This document shows, piece after piece, positions 1-7,783 of a DNA stretch of 62,441 nt. The stretch lies in the IMG/VR virus record IMGVR_UViG_3300020579_000013, positions 1 to 62,441 of that record. One strand, given 5' to 3'. Below the pieces are notes generated by a model that searched no databases, had not been told where the DNA came from, and worked only from the letters and a program-made list of their open reading frames with translations. Numbering within the stretch: the stretch's first letter is position 1; each line of letters starts with the position of its first letter. Source of the DNA: a virus. The translations under genes were made by a program, and so were the position numbers.

Positions 1-214
1 TCTTTCGGCGGACGCCACCGAAAACGCACACATCAGCGGAGACAATGTTGGCCGCGCAGCAGAGGCACGAACGCAATTTCAAGCGCTACCAGAGGAGATG
101 CAAGCGCATTTCCGGACGATGAAGAAATATTACGCGGATGAGCAGCGCAACACGACCGACCAGATCGTGCTGAACGGCTTGCACGCGATGCTGACCAAGG
201 GCGAGGATGCGGCG
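1..214. repeat. Left copy of the contig-end overlap (circular closure)
   Basis: Bases 1-214 match 62228-62441 at an offset of 62,227. I find two mismatches: base 127 is A against G at 62354, and base 139 is T against C at 62366. Both are third-codon changes that leave Lys and Asp unchanged in the giant virion protein that crosses the junction. The simplest reading is a circularly permuted or circular assembly with minor strain variation. A true short direct terminal repeat is possible but less likely inside a coding sequence. Confidence 0.9.
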
Positions 215-2695
215 ATGACGGCCAAGGAGTTTGACTCCAAGTATGACGCCGCCACGGTGCGCAAACTTGAACTCGACACCCAAGACGGCCTGCAGAAAGA
301 ATTTGGCGATAAGCTTTCTGGAGCAAGCCAGGACATGATCGCCAAAATCGGCAAACTCTCGCAGAGCAAAGGCCCCTACTTCCCGCTTATGCGCAATGGC
401 GACTACATCGTCACGGCGAAGCGGGCGCGCGCCAGCAAGGAGTTCGACACCAGCCAAGCCGCCCAAGCATATGCTCGCGAGCAGCGCGGCAATGACCCGA
501 CGCTGTCGGTCAATGTTACCCACGACGTCGAGGACGGGATTTACCGTGTCGGCGTCACAGAGCGCGAAGTGCGTATGGCGGAGACGAAAAGTGAAGCGGC
601 GCAACACCGGAAAGAGCTCGCGGCGACCTACGGCGAGGAGAACACCACACCTGTTCAGCTCAAGGCGGATCTATATCAAGGATCCTCCTCGATCACCACT
701 GGTAGTGCACTTGACCGTATCATCAACAAACTTGAGGGCAACCCTGCAGCGCAGGCTGCTATCAAAGATTTCTACCTTCGTTCGCTTGGTGAACAATCTT
801 TCCGTAAGCGGGAACTCGCGCGTGCGAACGTCCGCGGCGTCGACATCCAGAACCAGCACCGCTCGTTCGCGCAGTACGGCCGCTCGCAAAGCTACTATCT
901 CTCGCAGCTCAAGTGGGGCCGCCACCTCGCGAACGCGCAGGGCGAAGTCAACGACACGGTCAAAGACCACCGCGACGAGTCCGAAGTCTCCGCGGTTCGT
1001 ATGGGTGAATTCGCCCATGAGCTCGCGCTCCGGGATCAGATTTCTCGGAACCCGTACCAAGTCTCAGATCTCGTTCGAAAAGGAACAAGTCTGACGCAGT
1101 TTTACATGCTCACGAGCCCCTCTCACTGGTTCGTTCGTGCCGCGCAGCCCTACATGCTGACCGCTCCGTGGCTGGGCGCCCGGCATGGATATGGCGAGTC
1201 GATGGCCGCGCTTGGCCGAGCGCAGGCCCGCATTGCCAGCCCTCTTCTCAACGAAAGTGTGGAGAGCGGACTAGGTCTCAAAGCACTGTTCTCGCGCGCC
1301 GCCGCGGAGAAAACCTACAGTGTGCTCGACCAGGTGATGCAGCATATCAATGACCCCAAAATCAACGATATGCTTCAGCACCTGCGGAACAACAACCTGA
1401 TCGATCTCTCGATGGCCACCGAACTCGCCGACATCGGCAAGGGCAAATCTACCGGTCTGGCTTCTCGCGTACTGGACGCCGGCCGCACAATGCTGCACCT
1501 GGCCGAAGTAAACAACCGCGTTATGACCGCCATCGCCGCACGGGAGCTTGGCCTCAAACAAGGTATGACGGAGAGCCAAGCATGGGATCATGCAGCGGAT
1601 GCGATCAATGTAACCCACAACGACTACTCCTACGGCAACACCCCGCGCGCCTTTATGGCTCAAGCCAAGGGCGTGCTTGGCGGCGCACGGCCGATGATGT
1701 TCCAGTTCATGAAATACCCCCAGCAGGTCTATGGGATGATGATCTCGTCGGGCCTCGCCGCCCTTAAAGGTAAAACTGCGCTCGAACGACAAGTCGGCCT
1801 ACGGACGCTGTCGGGGGTTCTCCTTACGCATATGCTCGCCGCGGGCGCCATCGGCGCTTCCATCCAACCCATGAAGTGGGCGATCGGCGGGTTGATGGCC
1901 GGCGCATCGGCGCTGGGCCTGACCGACCAAAAATATACCGTTGCCGGTGCACTCTCGGGAGATACCTATGACCACGAGCTCCGAGAAGTGGCGACGGATC
2001 TGTTCGGTACTGAGCTCGGCGAAGTCGTCAGTAAAGGACTCCCTGCTGCTATGGGCATTGACCTTAGTCAGCGTATGGCTCTGGGATCGACTTACAACTT
2101 TCATCTTAAGACGGACTCCGATGCCTCTACCCTCGGATCCCTCATGGAAACTTTCGGCGGCCCCTGGCTCAACGTCGCAGAGAACTTCTACGACTCGGGC
2201 AAGTCATTCCTGAATGGCGACGTGGTGAAGGGCATCCAGCAGATGTCTCCGCATATCCTGCGCGACTTGGTGAAGGCCGGCTCGATGGCGGAGAATGGAG
2301 TGGTTAACAATGCTGGCACGAATTTGATCCCTGCCGACAAGCTCACCGGTCCGGAGATCTTCGCGCAATCGCTCGGCTTTCGGCCGGAGAAGGTCGCCGA
2401 GATACAGGACCGCAATAACGCAGAACGCACTGCGCTCGCCAATATCCAGGATCAGAGGAAGTCGATCGTACAAAGGTACGTCGCCGCGGAACCAAATGCG
2501 CGACAGGCTGTCCGAGATGAAGCACTGCAGTTCAGCCGGCAGCATCCGGGATTCAAGATCGACTACTCGACTTTACAGAAAGCCGTGACTTCTCAGCAGC
2601 TTGCACAACGCGAGATGCAGATGTATGGTGTGAGACTGAAAGGCAGACAGCTACCGGAGATTGCGGCCCAGGGGGCCCCATACAACGTCCAGTAG
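1..2695 (+). CDS. Giant polyvalent internal virion protein, C-terminal part
   Basis: This is the last 897 residues of a protein that begins at 57642 and crosses the contig junction; an isolated ATG at 98 is internal, not the real start. Residues from base 383 read P-L-M-R-N-G-D, close to the P-L-x-R-F-G signature of the domain of that name at the end of giant phage polyvalent proteins. A Gly/Ala-rich hydrophobic helical stretch lies around bases 1800-1930. Such proteins are packaged in the head and ejected with the DNA. The sequence shows the open frame and the motif; the virion role is inferred from family and from its place after the other internal proteins. Confidence 0.85.
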   Translation, partial: LSADATENAHISGDNVGRAAEARTQFQALPEEMQAHFRTMKKYYADEQRNTTDQIVLNGLHAMLTKGEDAAMTAKEFDSKYDAATVRKLELDTQDGLQKEFGDKLSGASQDMIAKIGKLSQSKGPYFPLMRNGDYIVTAKRARASKEFDTSQAAQAYAREQRGNDPTLSVNVTHDVEDGIYRVGVTEREVRMAETKSEAAQHRKELAATYGEENTTPVQLKADLYQGSSSITTGSALDRIINKLEGNPAAQAAIKDFYLRSLGEQSFRKRELARANVRGVDIQNQHRSFAQYGRSQSYYLSQLKWGRHLANAQGEVNDTVKDHRDESEVSAVRMGEFAHELALRDQISRNPYQVSDLVRKGTSLTQFYMLTSPSHWFVRAAQPYMLTAPWLGARHGYGESMAALGRAQARIASPLLNESVESGLGLKALFSRAAAEKTYSVLDQVMQHINDPKINDMLQHLRNNNLIDLSMATELADIGKGKSTGLASRVLDAGRTMLHLAEVNNRVMTAIAARELGLKQGMTESQAWDHAADAINVTHNDYSYGNTPRAFMAQAKGVLGGARPMMFQFMKYPQQVYGMMISSGLAALKGKTALERQVGLRTLSGVLLTHMLAAGAIGASIQPMKWAIGGLMAGASALGLTDQKYTVAGALSGDTYDHELREVATDLFGTELGEVVSKGLPAAMGIDLSQRMALGSTYNFHLKTDSDASTLGSLMETFGGPWLNVAENFYDSGKSFLNGDVVKGIQQMSPHILRDLVKAGSMAENGVVNNAGTNLIPADKLTGPEIFAQSLGFRPEKVAEIQDRNNAERTALANIQDQRKSIVQRYVAAEPNARQAVRDEALQFSRQHPGFKIDYSTLQKAVTSQQLAQREMQMYGVRLKGRQLPEIAAQGAPYNVQ

Positions 2696-2717
2696 CGCGC
2701 GTCAAATAGGAAATTTT

Positions 2718-2882
2718 ATGCCCTGGAATCCAGCAGAATTTGCGGCGAAGCACAACAAGTCGCTTAGCCCCAAACAGGCAAAACAGGCGGCCAGAACCGC
2801 CAATGCCGTTCTCGCACGTACCGGCAACGACGCCAGCGCCATACGCATAGCGAACGCTCAGGTCAAAAAGAAGCATTCGTGA
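2718..2882 (+). CDS. Small conserved phage protein (ChaB-like/DUF7218 type)
   Basis: This 54-residue basic protein starts M-P-W-N-P-A-E-F and contains K-H-N-K-S-L-S, then A-N-A-V-L-A-R-T-G-N-D-A-S-A-I-R-I-A-N. That pattern is widely conserved in small phage proteins related to the ChaB family. The start at 2718 is chosen because AGGA lies just upstream and the conserved part begins there. It follows the giant virion protein by 22 bases. Function is unknown. Confidence 0.75.
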   Translation: MPWNPAEFAAKHNKSLSPKQAKQAARTANAVLARTGNDASAIRIANAQVKKKHS

Positions 2883-2921
2883 GGCATATAATGGCGCTCA
2901 TCCACACAGGAGAGCACTGCC

Positions 2922-3047
2922 ATGATGCCGCCACCGGATTCCGACGATTGGGGAAAACCAGAAGGTGCAGAAGATGAAGCAGCAGAAGTACAGCTGTCCC
3001 CGCTGCGGTGGCACGCTACACCGAGACGGTTACGCTGCAGGCGGTAA
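2922..3047 (+). CDS. Possible 41-residue acidic leader peptide
   Basis: The ATG at 2922 has a good ribosome site (AGGAGAG) upstream. The N-terminal half is acidic (D-S-D-D-W-G-K-P-E-G-A-E-D-E). Its second half overlaps, in another frame, the zinc-ribbon codons of the next gene. It may be a real small gene that couples translation to the phosphoesterase, or an accident of the overlap. Confidence 0.35.
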   Translation: MMPPPDSDDWGKPEGAEDEAAEVQLSPLRWHATPRRLRCRR

Positions 3048-4551
3048 GCAGCGGTGGTCATGTCGACCGGCAAAAGGACCCAGACCACACGCATACTGTT
3101 ATCGGACGACTTCGCCAGAATCTCCAAGCGCTCTCCATCAAAGTGGGAAGCCGGAAGGCCCGCCCCCTGTGTTCAAGCGCAAGCTGGGAGCAGTGCGGCG
3201 ATATCTCGTCACCGCCGCGCAAAACGCAACGCCCCTACACGATGGGTTCTGGATGGCGCTCCAGAAAGCGAAGACCCACTATAAGGCCGAGCTGCTCGTC
3301 ATTCCTCTTCGATACCGCAACCCTACTTCGCGTTTCGAGTCGACAAAGATCGAGCACGATGAATGGTGGGACGATCGCGTCGTACCTTTCCTGTGGAACG
3401 TACGAAAAGCACTAAACGACAATCTCGAGGTTTTGGGTGACATAAAGATCCAGCCGACCGCAGTAGAGCCGCTCACCGGTCTGGAAGGGTTCACCGGTGC
3501 GCGCTCGGCGATCGTCGGCCACACCAAGCTATCGTTCAAGACTGTCCCCACGCCGGGCCACAAGATGGCAAAAATTCTCACTACCACGGGGGCCTGCACA
3601 CGGAAGAACTACTCGGACTCGCGTGCCGGCAAACACGGCGAATTCCACCACACACTCGGCGCAGTCATTGTGGAGATTAGCGGCAGCAAGTTCTGGCTGC
3701 GGCATTTGAATGCGAACCAGGACGGTAGCTTTACCGATCTCGATTCGCGCTTTACGGCGAGAGGGCAGGGAGCGGCGGAATCGCCAGAAGCAATTGTTTT
3801 AGGGGATACCCATGTCGATTTTACTGACCCCGATGTTGATCGCGCTACTTTTGGGGTTGGCGGTATTGTGCGAACTCTCAATCCTAAGCGGATCGTCTGG
3901 CACGACTTACTGGACGCTTATAGCTGCAATCCTCATCACCGGGGCAATCCTTTTAATGCAATTGCAAAGCTACGATCCGGACTGGATGATGTTGCAGCAG
4001 AGGTCCAGCGAGCAATCGACTTCGTCCGAACCCGAACCGGCGATGCCCATAGCTATATTGTGTCCTCCAACCATGACGACATGCTGCACCGATGGATCCT
4101 GTCTCACGACTGGAAGGCAGATCCCAAGAATGCAGAGTTCTACCTGGAGACAGCGCTAGCGATTTCGCAGGCAACCAAGATGGGCAGCGGCGGCACGGAG
4201 TATCCGCGGCCGTTCAAGTACTGGGTCGACCGGCTGAAGGCGGCGAATATCACATGTCTGGGGTCGGAGCAGCTCGTCATCGCCGGGATCCTTTGCTCGA
4301 TGCACGGCGACCATGGCCCCAACGGCGCCCGCGGGTCGATAAAAAATCTTCGCCGCATTGGAACTAAGAGCGTAATTGGCCATAGTCACAGTCCCGGCAT
4401 ATCCGAAGGCTGCTATCAGGTCGGCACATCCAGTCGACTGAAACTTGAGTACAATCAAGGTCCTTCTGGCTGGCTAAATTGTCATGCTCTGATTCACGCC
4501 GACGGAAAACGACAGCTCATCGTTATAATCGAGGGCAAGTGGCGACTGTGA
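2974..4551 (+). CDS. Zinc-ribbon metallophosphoesterase (phage T5 A1-like)
   Basis: This is a 525-residue protein. The N-terminus has a C-P-R-C-G-G ... C zinc ribbon of the type seen before nuclease or transposase domains. The C-terminal half carries the calcineurin-like metal-binding set in order: G-D-T-H (about residue 277), S-N-H-D (about 365), M-H-G-D-H (about 443) and G-H-S-H (about 468). Phage T5 A1, a calcineurin-like protein needed for host DNA degradation, has the same kind of domain, so a nuclease role is plausible. GTG at 2965 is an alternative start. Its stop overlaps the start of endonuclease VII by GTGA. Confidence 0.75.
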   Translation: MKQQKYSCPRCGGTLHRDGYAAGGKQRWSCRPAKGPRPHAYCYRTTSPESPSALHQSGKPEGPPPVFKRKLGAVRRYLVTAAQNATPLHDGFWMALQKAKTHYKAELLVIPLRYRNPTSRFESTKIEHDEWWDDRVVPFLWNVRKALNDNLEVLGDIKIQPTAVEPLTGLEGFTGARSAIVGHTKLSFKTVPTPGHKMAKILTTTGACTRKNYSDSRAGKHGEFHHTLGAVIVEISGSKFWLRHLNANQDGSFTDLDSRFTARGQGAAESPEAIVLGDTHVDFTDPDVDRATFGVGGIVRTLNPKRIVWHDLLDAYSCNPHHRGNPFNAIAKLRSGLDDVAAEVQRAIDFVRTRTGDAHSYIVSSNHDDMLHRWILSHDWKADPKNAEFYLETALAISQATKMGSGGTEYPRPFKYWVDRLKAANITCLGSEQLVIAGILCSMHGDHGPNGARGSIKNLRRIGTKSVIGHSHSPGISEGCYQVGTSSRLKLEYNQGPSGWLNCHALIHADGKRQLIVIIEGKWRL

Positions 4552-4937
4552 AGTATTTCACACCGGAGGCACGTAAAGCCGCCCACAAGCGGGCCATGAA
4601 GAAGTATATGGCCACCCCAAAAGGTAAGGCTTTGCAGCGGAAGCACGATGGCTCCGATCGGCGTAAAGAATCTCGTCATGGCCTTCCCGTCGGTTGGTAT
4701 GCGGACCAACGACTTAGGCAGAACAATCTCTGTCTGATCTGTAAGCGGGAACTTAAAGCAGGAAGAATGGTCCACATCGACCATGACCACCGGCACTGCC
4801 CAACTAGGCGGGGTTGTCCGGATTACGTGAGAGGACTTCTATGTCGGGTGTGTAATACCGGATTGGGAGACTTCAACGATTCGCCTGACATGCTGCGAAG
4901 AGCAGCTGATTATCTCGAAGGAAAATGGAGATTATGA
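4548..4937 (+). CDS. Recombination endonuclease VII (Holliday-junction resolvase)
   Basis: This 129-residue protein of the T4 gp49 family has two CxxC zinc pairs (C-L-I-C and C-R-V-C) and the catalytic region I-D-H-D-H-R-H. The C-terminal signature V-R-G-L-L-C-R-V-C-N-T-G-L-G is followed by D-S-P-D-M-L-R-R-A. It resolves branched DNA before or during packaging. I choose the GTG at 4548, which overlaps the upstream stop (GTGA); the longer frame upstream has no homology. Confidence 0.88.
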   Translation: MKYFTPEARKAAHKRAMKKYMATPKGKALQRKHDGSDRRKESRHGLPVGWYADQRLRQNNLCLICKRELKAGRMVHIDHDHRHCPTRRGCPDYVRGLLCRVCNTGLGDFNDSPDMLRRAADYLEGKWRL

Positions 4938-5575
4938 TTAAAGCCAAGGTCAATTTTGAAGAGCAGGCGCCGCAGATCACAATGCCGCCGCAGAAGGTCC
5001 GAGTCCTCAAGCAGAGTGACAAGGAAGGTCCACATATCGAACTCGTCACCGGCAGCAATTTCTACTACGCCGATCCGAAGTGGGACATCGGTGCGATCGC
5101 GCATTCTCTGTCTCTGATCTGCCGGTTCGTCGGCCAGTGCAAGAAGTTCTACTCAGTCGCTGAGCACTCCATTCTCGTCTCCCGCATCATGGAAGACATG
5201 GGGCTGGGCGATCCGATGGAAGGTCTAATGCATGATGGTGTCGAGTCGGTTCTGGCCGACGTTCCGCGTCCGGCGAAGCAAATGCTCAAGGACTACAAGG
5301 CATTGGATAAAGCGCTCGACGCCACACTGCGCAAGCAATTCGCGCTTCCGGAAGTAATGACGGAAGGCTGCGTGAAAGCTGACAACATCGCGCTCGCCAT
5401 CGAAGCGCGGGAGCTGATGCCGAACAAGGGTGCGGATTACGTCTTGTCAGACGACGTGTTGCTGGCGGCCCGCAAATCAACTTACATGATTGTTGGCTGG
5501 ACGTCAGAAGACGCCCGCGGCCGCTTTATGACCCGCATGCATGACATTCGCCGGAGGCTCCGTGGACTTCGGTAA
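4934..5575 (+). CDS. HD-domain 5'-deoxynucleotidase (YfbR-like)
   Basis: The 213-residue protein has the HD-hydrolase pattern: V-A-E-H-S (first His), then G-L-M-H-D-G-V-E-S (HD pair plus helix), A-D-V-P-R-P-A-K-Q, and a later Asp in K-A-D-N-I-A. YfbR-type enzymes dephosphorylate deoxynucleoside monophosphates, and DatZ dATPases belong to the same fold. ATG at 4925 is an alternative; 4934 is preferred because it forms an ATGA overlap with the endonuclease VII stop. Likely role: adjusting dNTP pools. The exact substrate cannot be read from the sequence. Confidence 0.8.
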   Translation: MIKAKVNFEEQAPQITMPPQKVRVLKQSDKEGPHIELVTGSNFYYADPKWDIGAIAHSLSLICRFVGQCKKFYSVAEHSILVSRIMEDMGLGDPMEGLMHDGVESVLADVPRPAKQMLKDYKALDKALDATLRKQFALPEVMTEGCVKADNIALAIEARELMPNKGADYVLSDDVLLAARKSTYMIVGWTSEDARGRFMTRMHDIRRRLRGLR

Positions 5576-5708
5576 GTTCGTTCTTATCAGCAAAACTCTT
5601 TTGGATATCGCTGCGGCGATGTGGTTTGTCTTTGAGAAGCCTGCACTGGGAATGATGTTCTTCGGCTTCGCAATAGCTGACCTCGGGATTTTGTGGGTAT
5701 CGGCATGA
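5562..5708 (+). CDS. Small two-helix membrane protein
   Basis: A 48-residue GTG-started frame overlaps the HD-protein end by 14 bases and the next start by ATGA (5705-5708). It holds two hydrophobic stretches, around T-L-L-D-I-A-A-A-M-W-F-V-F and M-M-F-F-G-F-A-I-A-D-L-G-I-L-W-V. Coupled overlaps on both sides support translation. Function is unknown. Confidence 0.55.
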   Translation: MDFGKFVLISKTLLDIAAAMWFVFEKPALGMMFFGFAIADLGILWVSA

Positions 5709-6349
5709 AGGGATATCCCGACAACAATCCCAAGACCCAGTTCGGCTTGGCGAAGTGCCCGGTCCATCTTGTCCCACCGGCCCTTATCCGCGGCGCCGCG
5801 GAAGCATGGAAGAACGGAGCCGACAAGTATGGCCCGTTCAACTGGCGGGAGAAGATGATCTCGGCAACCGTCTACTACGCGGCGGCCATTCGCCACCTGA
5901 CAGACTGGTATGATAGAGTCGATGCTGACGACTGTGCCCCCGACTCGGGCGTGCACCATGTCAAGCATGCCGTGGCCTGCCTCGGCATGATCCTGGACGT
6001 GATGGAGTCGCCAATGTTCAACGACAACCGACCTCCAGGAGTAAAGCGATGTCAGGCGGCCATAACCTCGAGCACGAAGAAACTTACCAAGAACAACCGG
6101 CTATCGTCAAAAAGCGGGAAGAGCGCAACAAAGCGCGCGCCCAGCTCGAAAAGGCGGGTAGGGTCCACAAAGGCGACGGCGTTGATGTCGACCACACCCA
6201 CCCCCTCGCCGAGGGCGGATCAAACAGACCCTCGAATTGGCGCGTTCGGTCGCGCCACGCTAACCGCGCAGAAGGCGATCTCGACGCAAAACGTCGCCCC
6301 ATATAGGCCGTATAGAACGGCACTTGAGCGCGAGCGCGGCATCAGCTAA
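5705..6349 (+). CDS. dATP/dGTP diphosphohydrolase-like protein (former DUF5664) with overprinted tail
   Basis: The first about 115 residues match a common phage family with L-V-P-P-A-L-I-R-G-A-A, N-G-A-D-K-Y-G-P-F-N-W-R-E, then A-A-I-R-H-L and H-H-V-K-H-A-V-A-C-L-G-M-I-L-D. The family name I recall is dATP/dGTP diphosphohydrolase N-terminal domain. The remaining about 98 residues are Ser/Thr/Lys-rich and are read out of frame across the next gene (6049-6306), so the stop has probably been lost or the tail is overprinted. It sits with the HD phosphohydrolase in a nucleotide-pool cluster. ATG at 5693 is an alternative start. Confidence 0.7.
   Translation: MKGYPDNNPKTQFGLAKCPVHLVPPALIRGAAEAWKNGADKYGPFNWREKMISATVYYAAAIRHLTDWYDRVDADDCAPDSGVHHVKHAVACLGMILDVMESPMFNDNRPPGVKRCQAAITSSTKKLTKNNRLSSKSGKSATKRAPSSKRRVGSTKATALMSTTPTPSPRADQTDPRIGAFGRATLTAQKAISTQNVAPYRPYRTALERERGIS
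6049..6306 (+). CDS. Small HNH nuclease-like protein
   Basis: An 85-residue protein with a charged helical N-terminus (K-K-R-E-E-R-N-K-A-R-A) and an HNH-like core V-D-V-D-H-T-H-P-L-A-E-G-G followed by N-R-P-S-N-W-R-V-R-S-R-H-A-N-R. A CAGGAG ribosome site precedes the ATG. It lies entirely within the 3' part of the upstream frame, but its conserved core makes this the likely functional frame there. Confidence 0.7.
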   Translation: MSGGHNLEHEETYQEQPAIVKKREERNKARAQLEKAGRVHKGDGVDVDHTHPLAEGGSNRPSNWRVRSRHANRAEGDLDAKRRPI

Positions 6350-6408
6350 ACTCCGGCTGGGTTCTCGAGACCTTGACTTCTAATTTCAACCTATAGGAAC
6401 TGACTCAG

Positions 6409-6903
6409 ATGAAAAACTTTGCAAAGACTTTCGCCGGCGTTGTTGCCGGTATCGCGTTGGCTGCTGGCCTCGCTTATGCCGTTACGCCTACCGCATATAC
6501 CGCTGGCTTCCGCCAGGAAGGTAATGCGAATGGCCTCAATGGCTTGGTGGTTTCTGGTCCGACCGCTCCGGTCACGACCGGCAGCACCTGCGCCAGCGGC
6601 ACCTTGACTGTCACCGGCGGCGCCACGGCGGGCCAGGTTGCCACTACGACCTGCACGACCTTGGTTCTCGTTCTGACTGGCTCGGTATCCAGCCTGGTCG
6701 TGTCGAGCGGCTTGAATGACGGTAAGAATGCCACCAACTCGTCCACGCCTCCGAATGGCGCGGTTTGTTTGGCCTTCGACGAAACGCACTACGCTGCAAT
6801 TGGTGGAACGTACGCGGCAACCGCCACGTCCTATACGTGCACCTACGCGTCGGCGACCATTACGGCCTCCGATGTCATTAAGTACGTGATTCTCGGCTAC
6901 TAA
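6409..6903 (+). CDS. Secreted or surface protein, last gene of the late block
   Basis: This 164-residue protein has a clear signal peptide (M-K-N-F-A-K-T-F, a hydrophobic core, then L-A-Y-A). The mature part is Thr/Ser/Gly-rich and beta-like, with four Cys suggesting disulfides. The motifs do not identify a family. It is preceded by a 59-base gap and followed at once by the block's terminator. A head-decoration or periplasmic role is possible; I cannot assign one. Confidence 0.6.
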   Translation: MKNFAKTFAGVVAGIALAAGLAYAVTPTAYTAGFRQEGNANGLNGLVVSGPTAPVTTGSTCASGTLTVTGGATAGQVATTTCTTLVLVLTGSVSSLVVSSGLNDGKNATNSSTPPNGAVCLAFDETHYAAIGGTYAATATSYTCTYASATITASDVIKYVILGY

Positions 6904-6923
6904 GCCAAACCCGTTCTGGGTAT

Positions 6924-7751
6924 CTAAGGCCCCCGTTCTGGGGGCCTTTTCATTTGTGGTAGATGGACTTTGAACGAGCTCGAGCTGTTCGCATTGAGGA
7001 GGTAGTGGGTGAACTCCTCGTCAGGGCTGCGCACGTACCAGGGCAGGTGCCGCGCGGTGTAGGGCCTTAAGGTCCTGCAGCCGCAGATCCGGTACTCACT
7101 CATTATGTGTTTGTGGTAGATGGCAAAGGTGGTGTCGACGGGTGCCAGCAGGGCAACATCATCCAGGGGCGGCGCGCGCCAATAGGAAGCCTCTATGTGG
7201 GCGTTGATCGGGTAGAAAGGCAAGTCCGGGGTGTAGTCGTTGATCTCCAGGGAGAGCCCCACCTTGCCCTGGGCGGGGTATTTGAGCAGGAGGTCTGCCA
7301 GGTGTTGGAGAGCGTCAGGCGGGACGCCCGACAAGTCCAGGTCCGGATCCGAGACTACGTACAGGTCTGTCTGAATGGCGGCTTGCACCTGGGGCAGCCA
7401 GGCGGCCGTATGGCCGACATTGGGTAGGCGGATAACTCGATAGGGGCAGGTCTTGTACCAGGCCAGGAGCGGCGCGTACGTCGAAGCGTTATCAATTATC
7501 AGGATCTCGGCGAGGTGATTGAAGCGGCTAATCGCCTCACACATGGCCCGCGGCCAGGTCAGCAGATCGCGGTTGTTCAGGACAACCGTTACTAGTGGTA
7601 CAGGCCGAACTCTATCCGGCGCAGGTCGGCTTCCCGGTAGCGGGTTTCCATTGTCTTGATCACGCTCGCTCGCTTGGCCCAGGTCAGGAAGTAAATCGCG
7701 GCGGTTTGTCCCTTGTCGAGGGTATTGGTTACCTGGAGGAGTTCCTGGCAT
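6924..7751 (-). CDS. GT-A-fold (family 2-like) glycosyltransferase, start uncertain
   Basis: The core runs from P-L-V-T-V-V-L-N-N-R through I-L-I-I-D-N-A-S-T (nucleotide-binding strand) to V-V-S-D-P-D-L-D, a DxD-type metal motif, as in family 2 glycosyltransferases. The first about 50 residues overlap the upstream 63-residue gene in another frame and look non-coding. No ATG, GTG or TTG occurs near the true domain start, so initiation is unclear. The C-terminal K-R-P-P-E-R-G-P is encoded by the terminator hairpin. It may modify host surface sugars, virion or DNA. Confidence 0.6.
   Translation of the reverse strand: MPGTPPGNQYPRQGTNRRDLLPDLGQASERDQDNGNPLPGSRPAPDRVRPVPLVTVVLNNRDLLTWPRAMCEAISRFNHLAEILIIDNASTYAPLLAWYKTCPYRVIRLPNVGHTAAWLPQVQAAIQTDLYVVSDPDLDLSGVPPDALQHLADLLLKYPAQGKVGLSLEINDYTPDLPFYPINAHIEASYWRAPPLDDVALLAPVDTTFAIYHKHIMSEYRICGCRTLRPYTARHLPWYVRSPDEEFTHYLLNANSSSSFKVHLPQMKRPPERGP
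6926..6951 (+). terminator. Rho-independent terminator of the late rightward block
   Basis: Stem AAGGCCCCC, loop GTTCT, stem GGGGGCCTT, then TTC. It sits 23 bases after the last rightward gene and lies between converging blocks. On the other strand the same hairpin encodes the last codons of the glycosyltransferase ORF. Confidence 0.9.
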
Positions 7752-7783
7752 ATGTCGATGTCATCCGCCGCTTCCGCTGTCAT
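7592..7783 (-). CDS. Hypothetical small protein
   Basis: A 63-residue acidic/basic soluble protein beginning M-T-A-E-A-A-D-D-I-D. Its start overlaps the end of the primase-helicase gene, and GGAG lies about 10 bases upstream. No family recognised. GTG at 7795 is an alternative start. Confidence 0.55.
   Translation of the reverse strand: MTAEAADDIDICQELLQVTNTLDKGQTAAIYFLTWAKRASVIKTMETRYREADLRRIEFGLYH

Noticed and set aside
1-214. Terminal repeat as a true phage direct terminal repeat
   Set aside because: It lies within a continuous coding frame and shows sequence variation, so an assembly overlap is simpler; I keep the alternative open.
4934-5575. Z-genome (2-aminoadenine) system
   Set aside because: An HD phosphohydrolase is present, but I see no PurZ-like adenylosuccinate synthetase.
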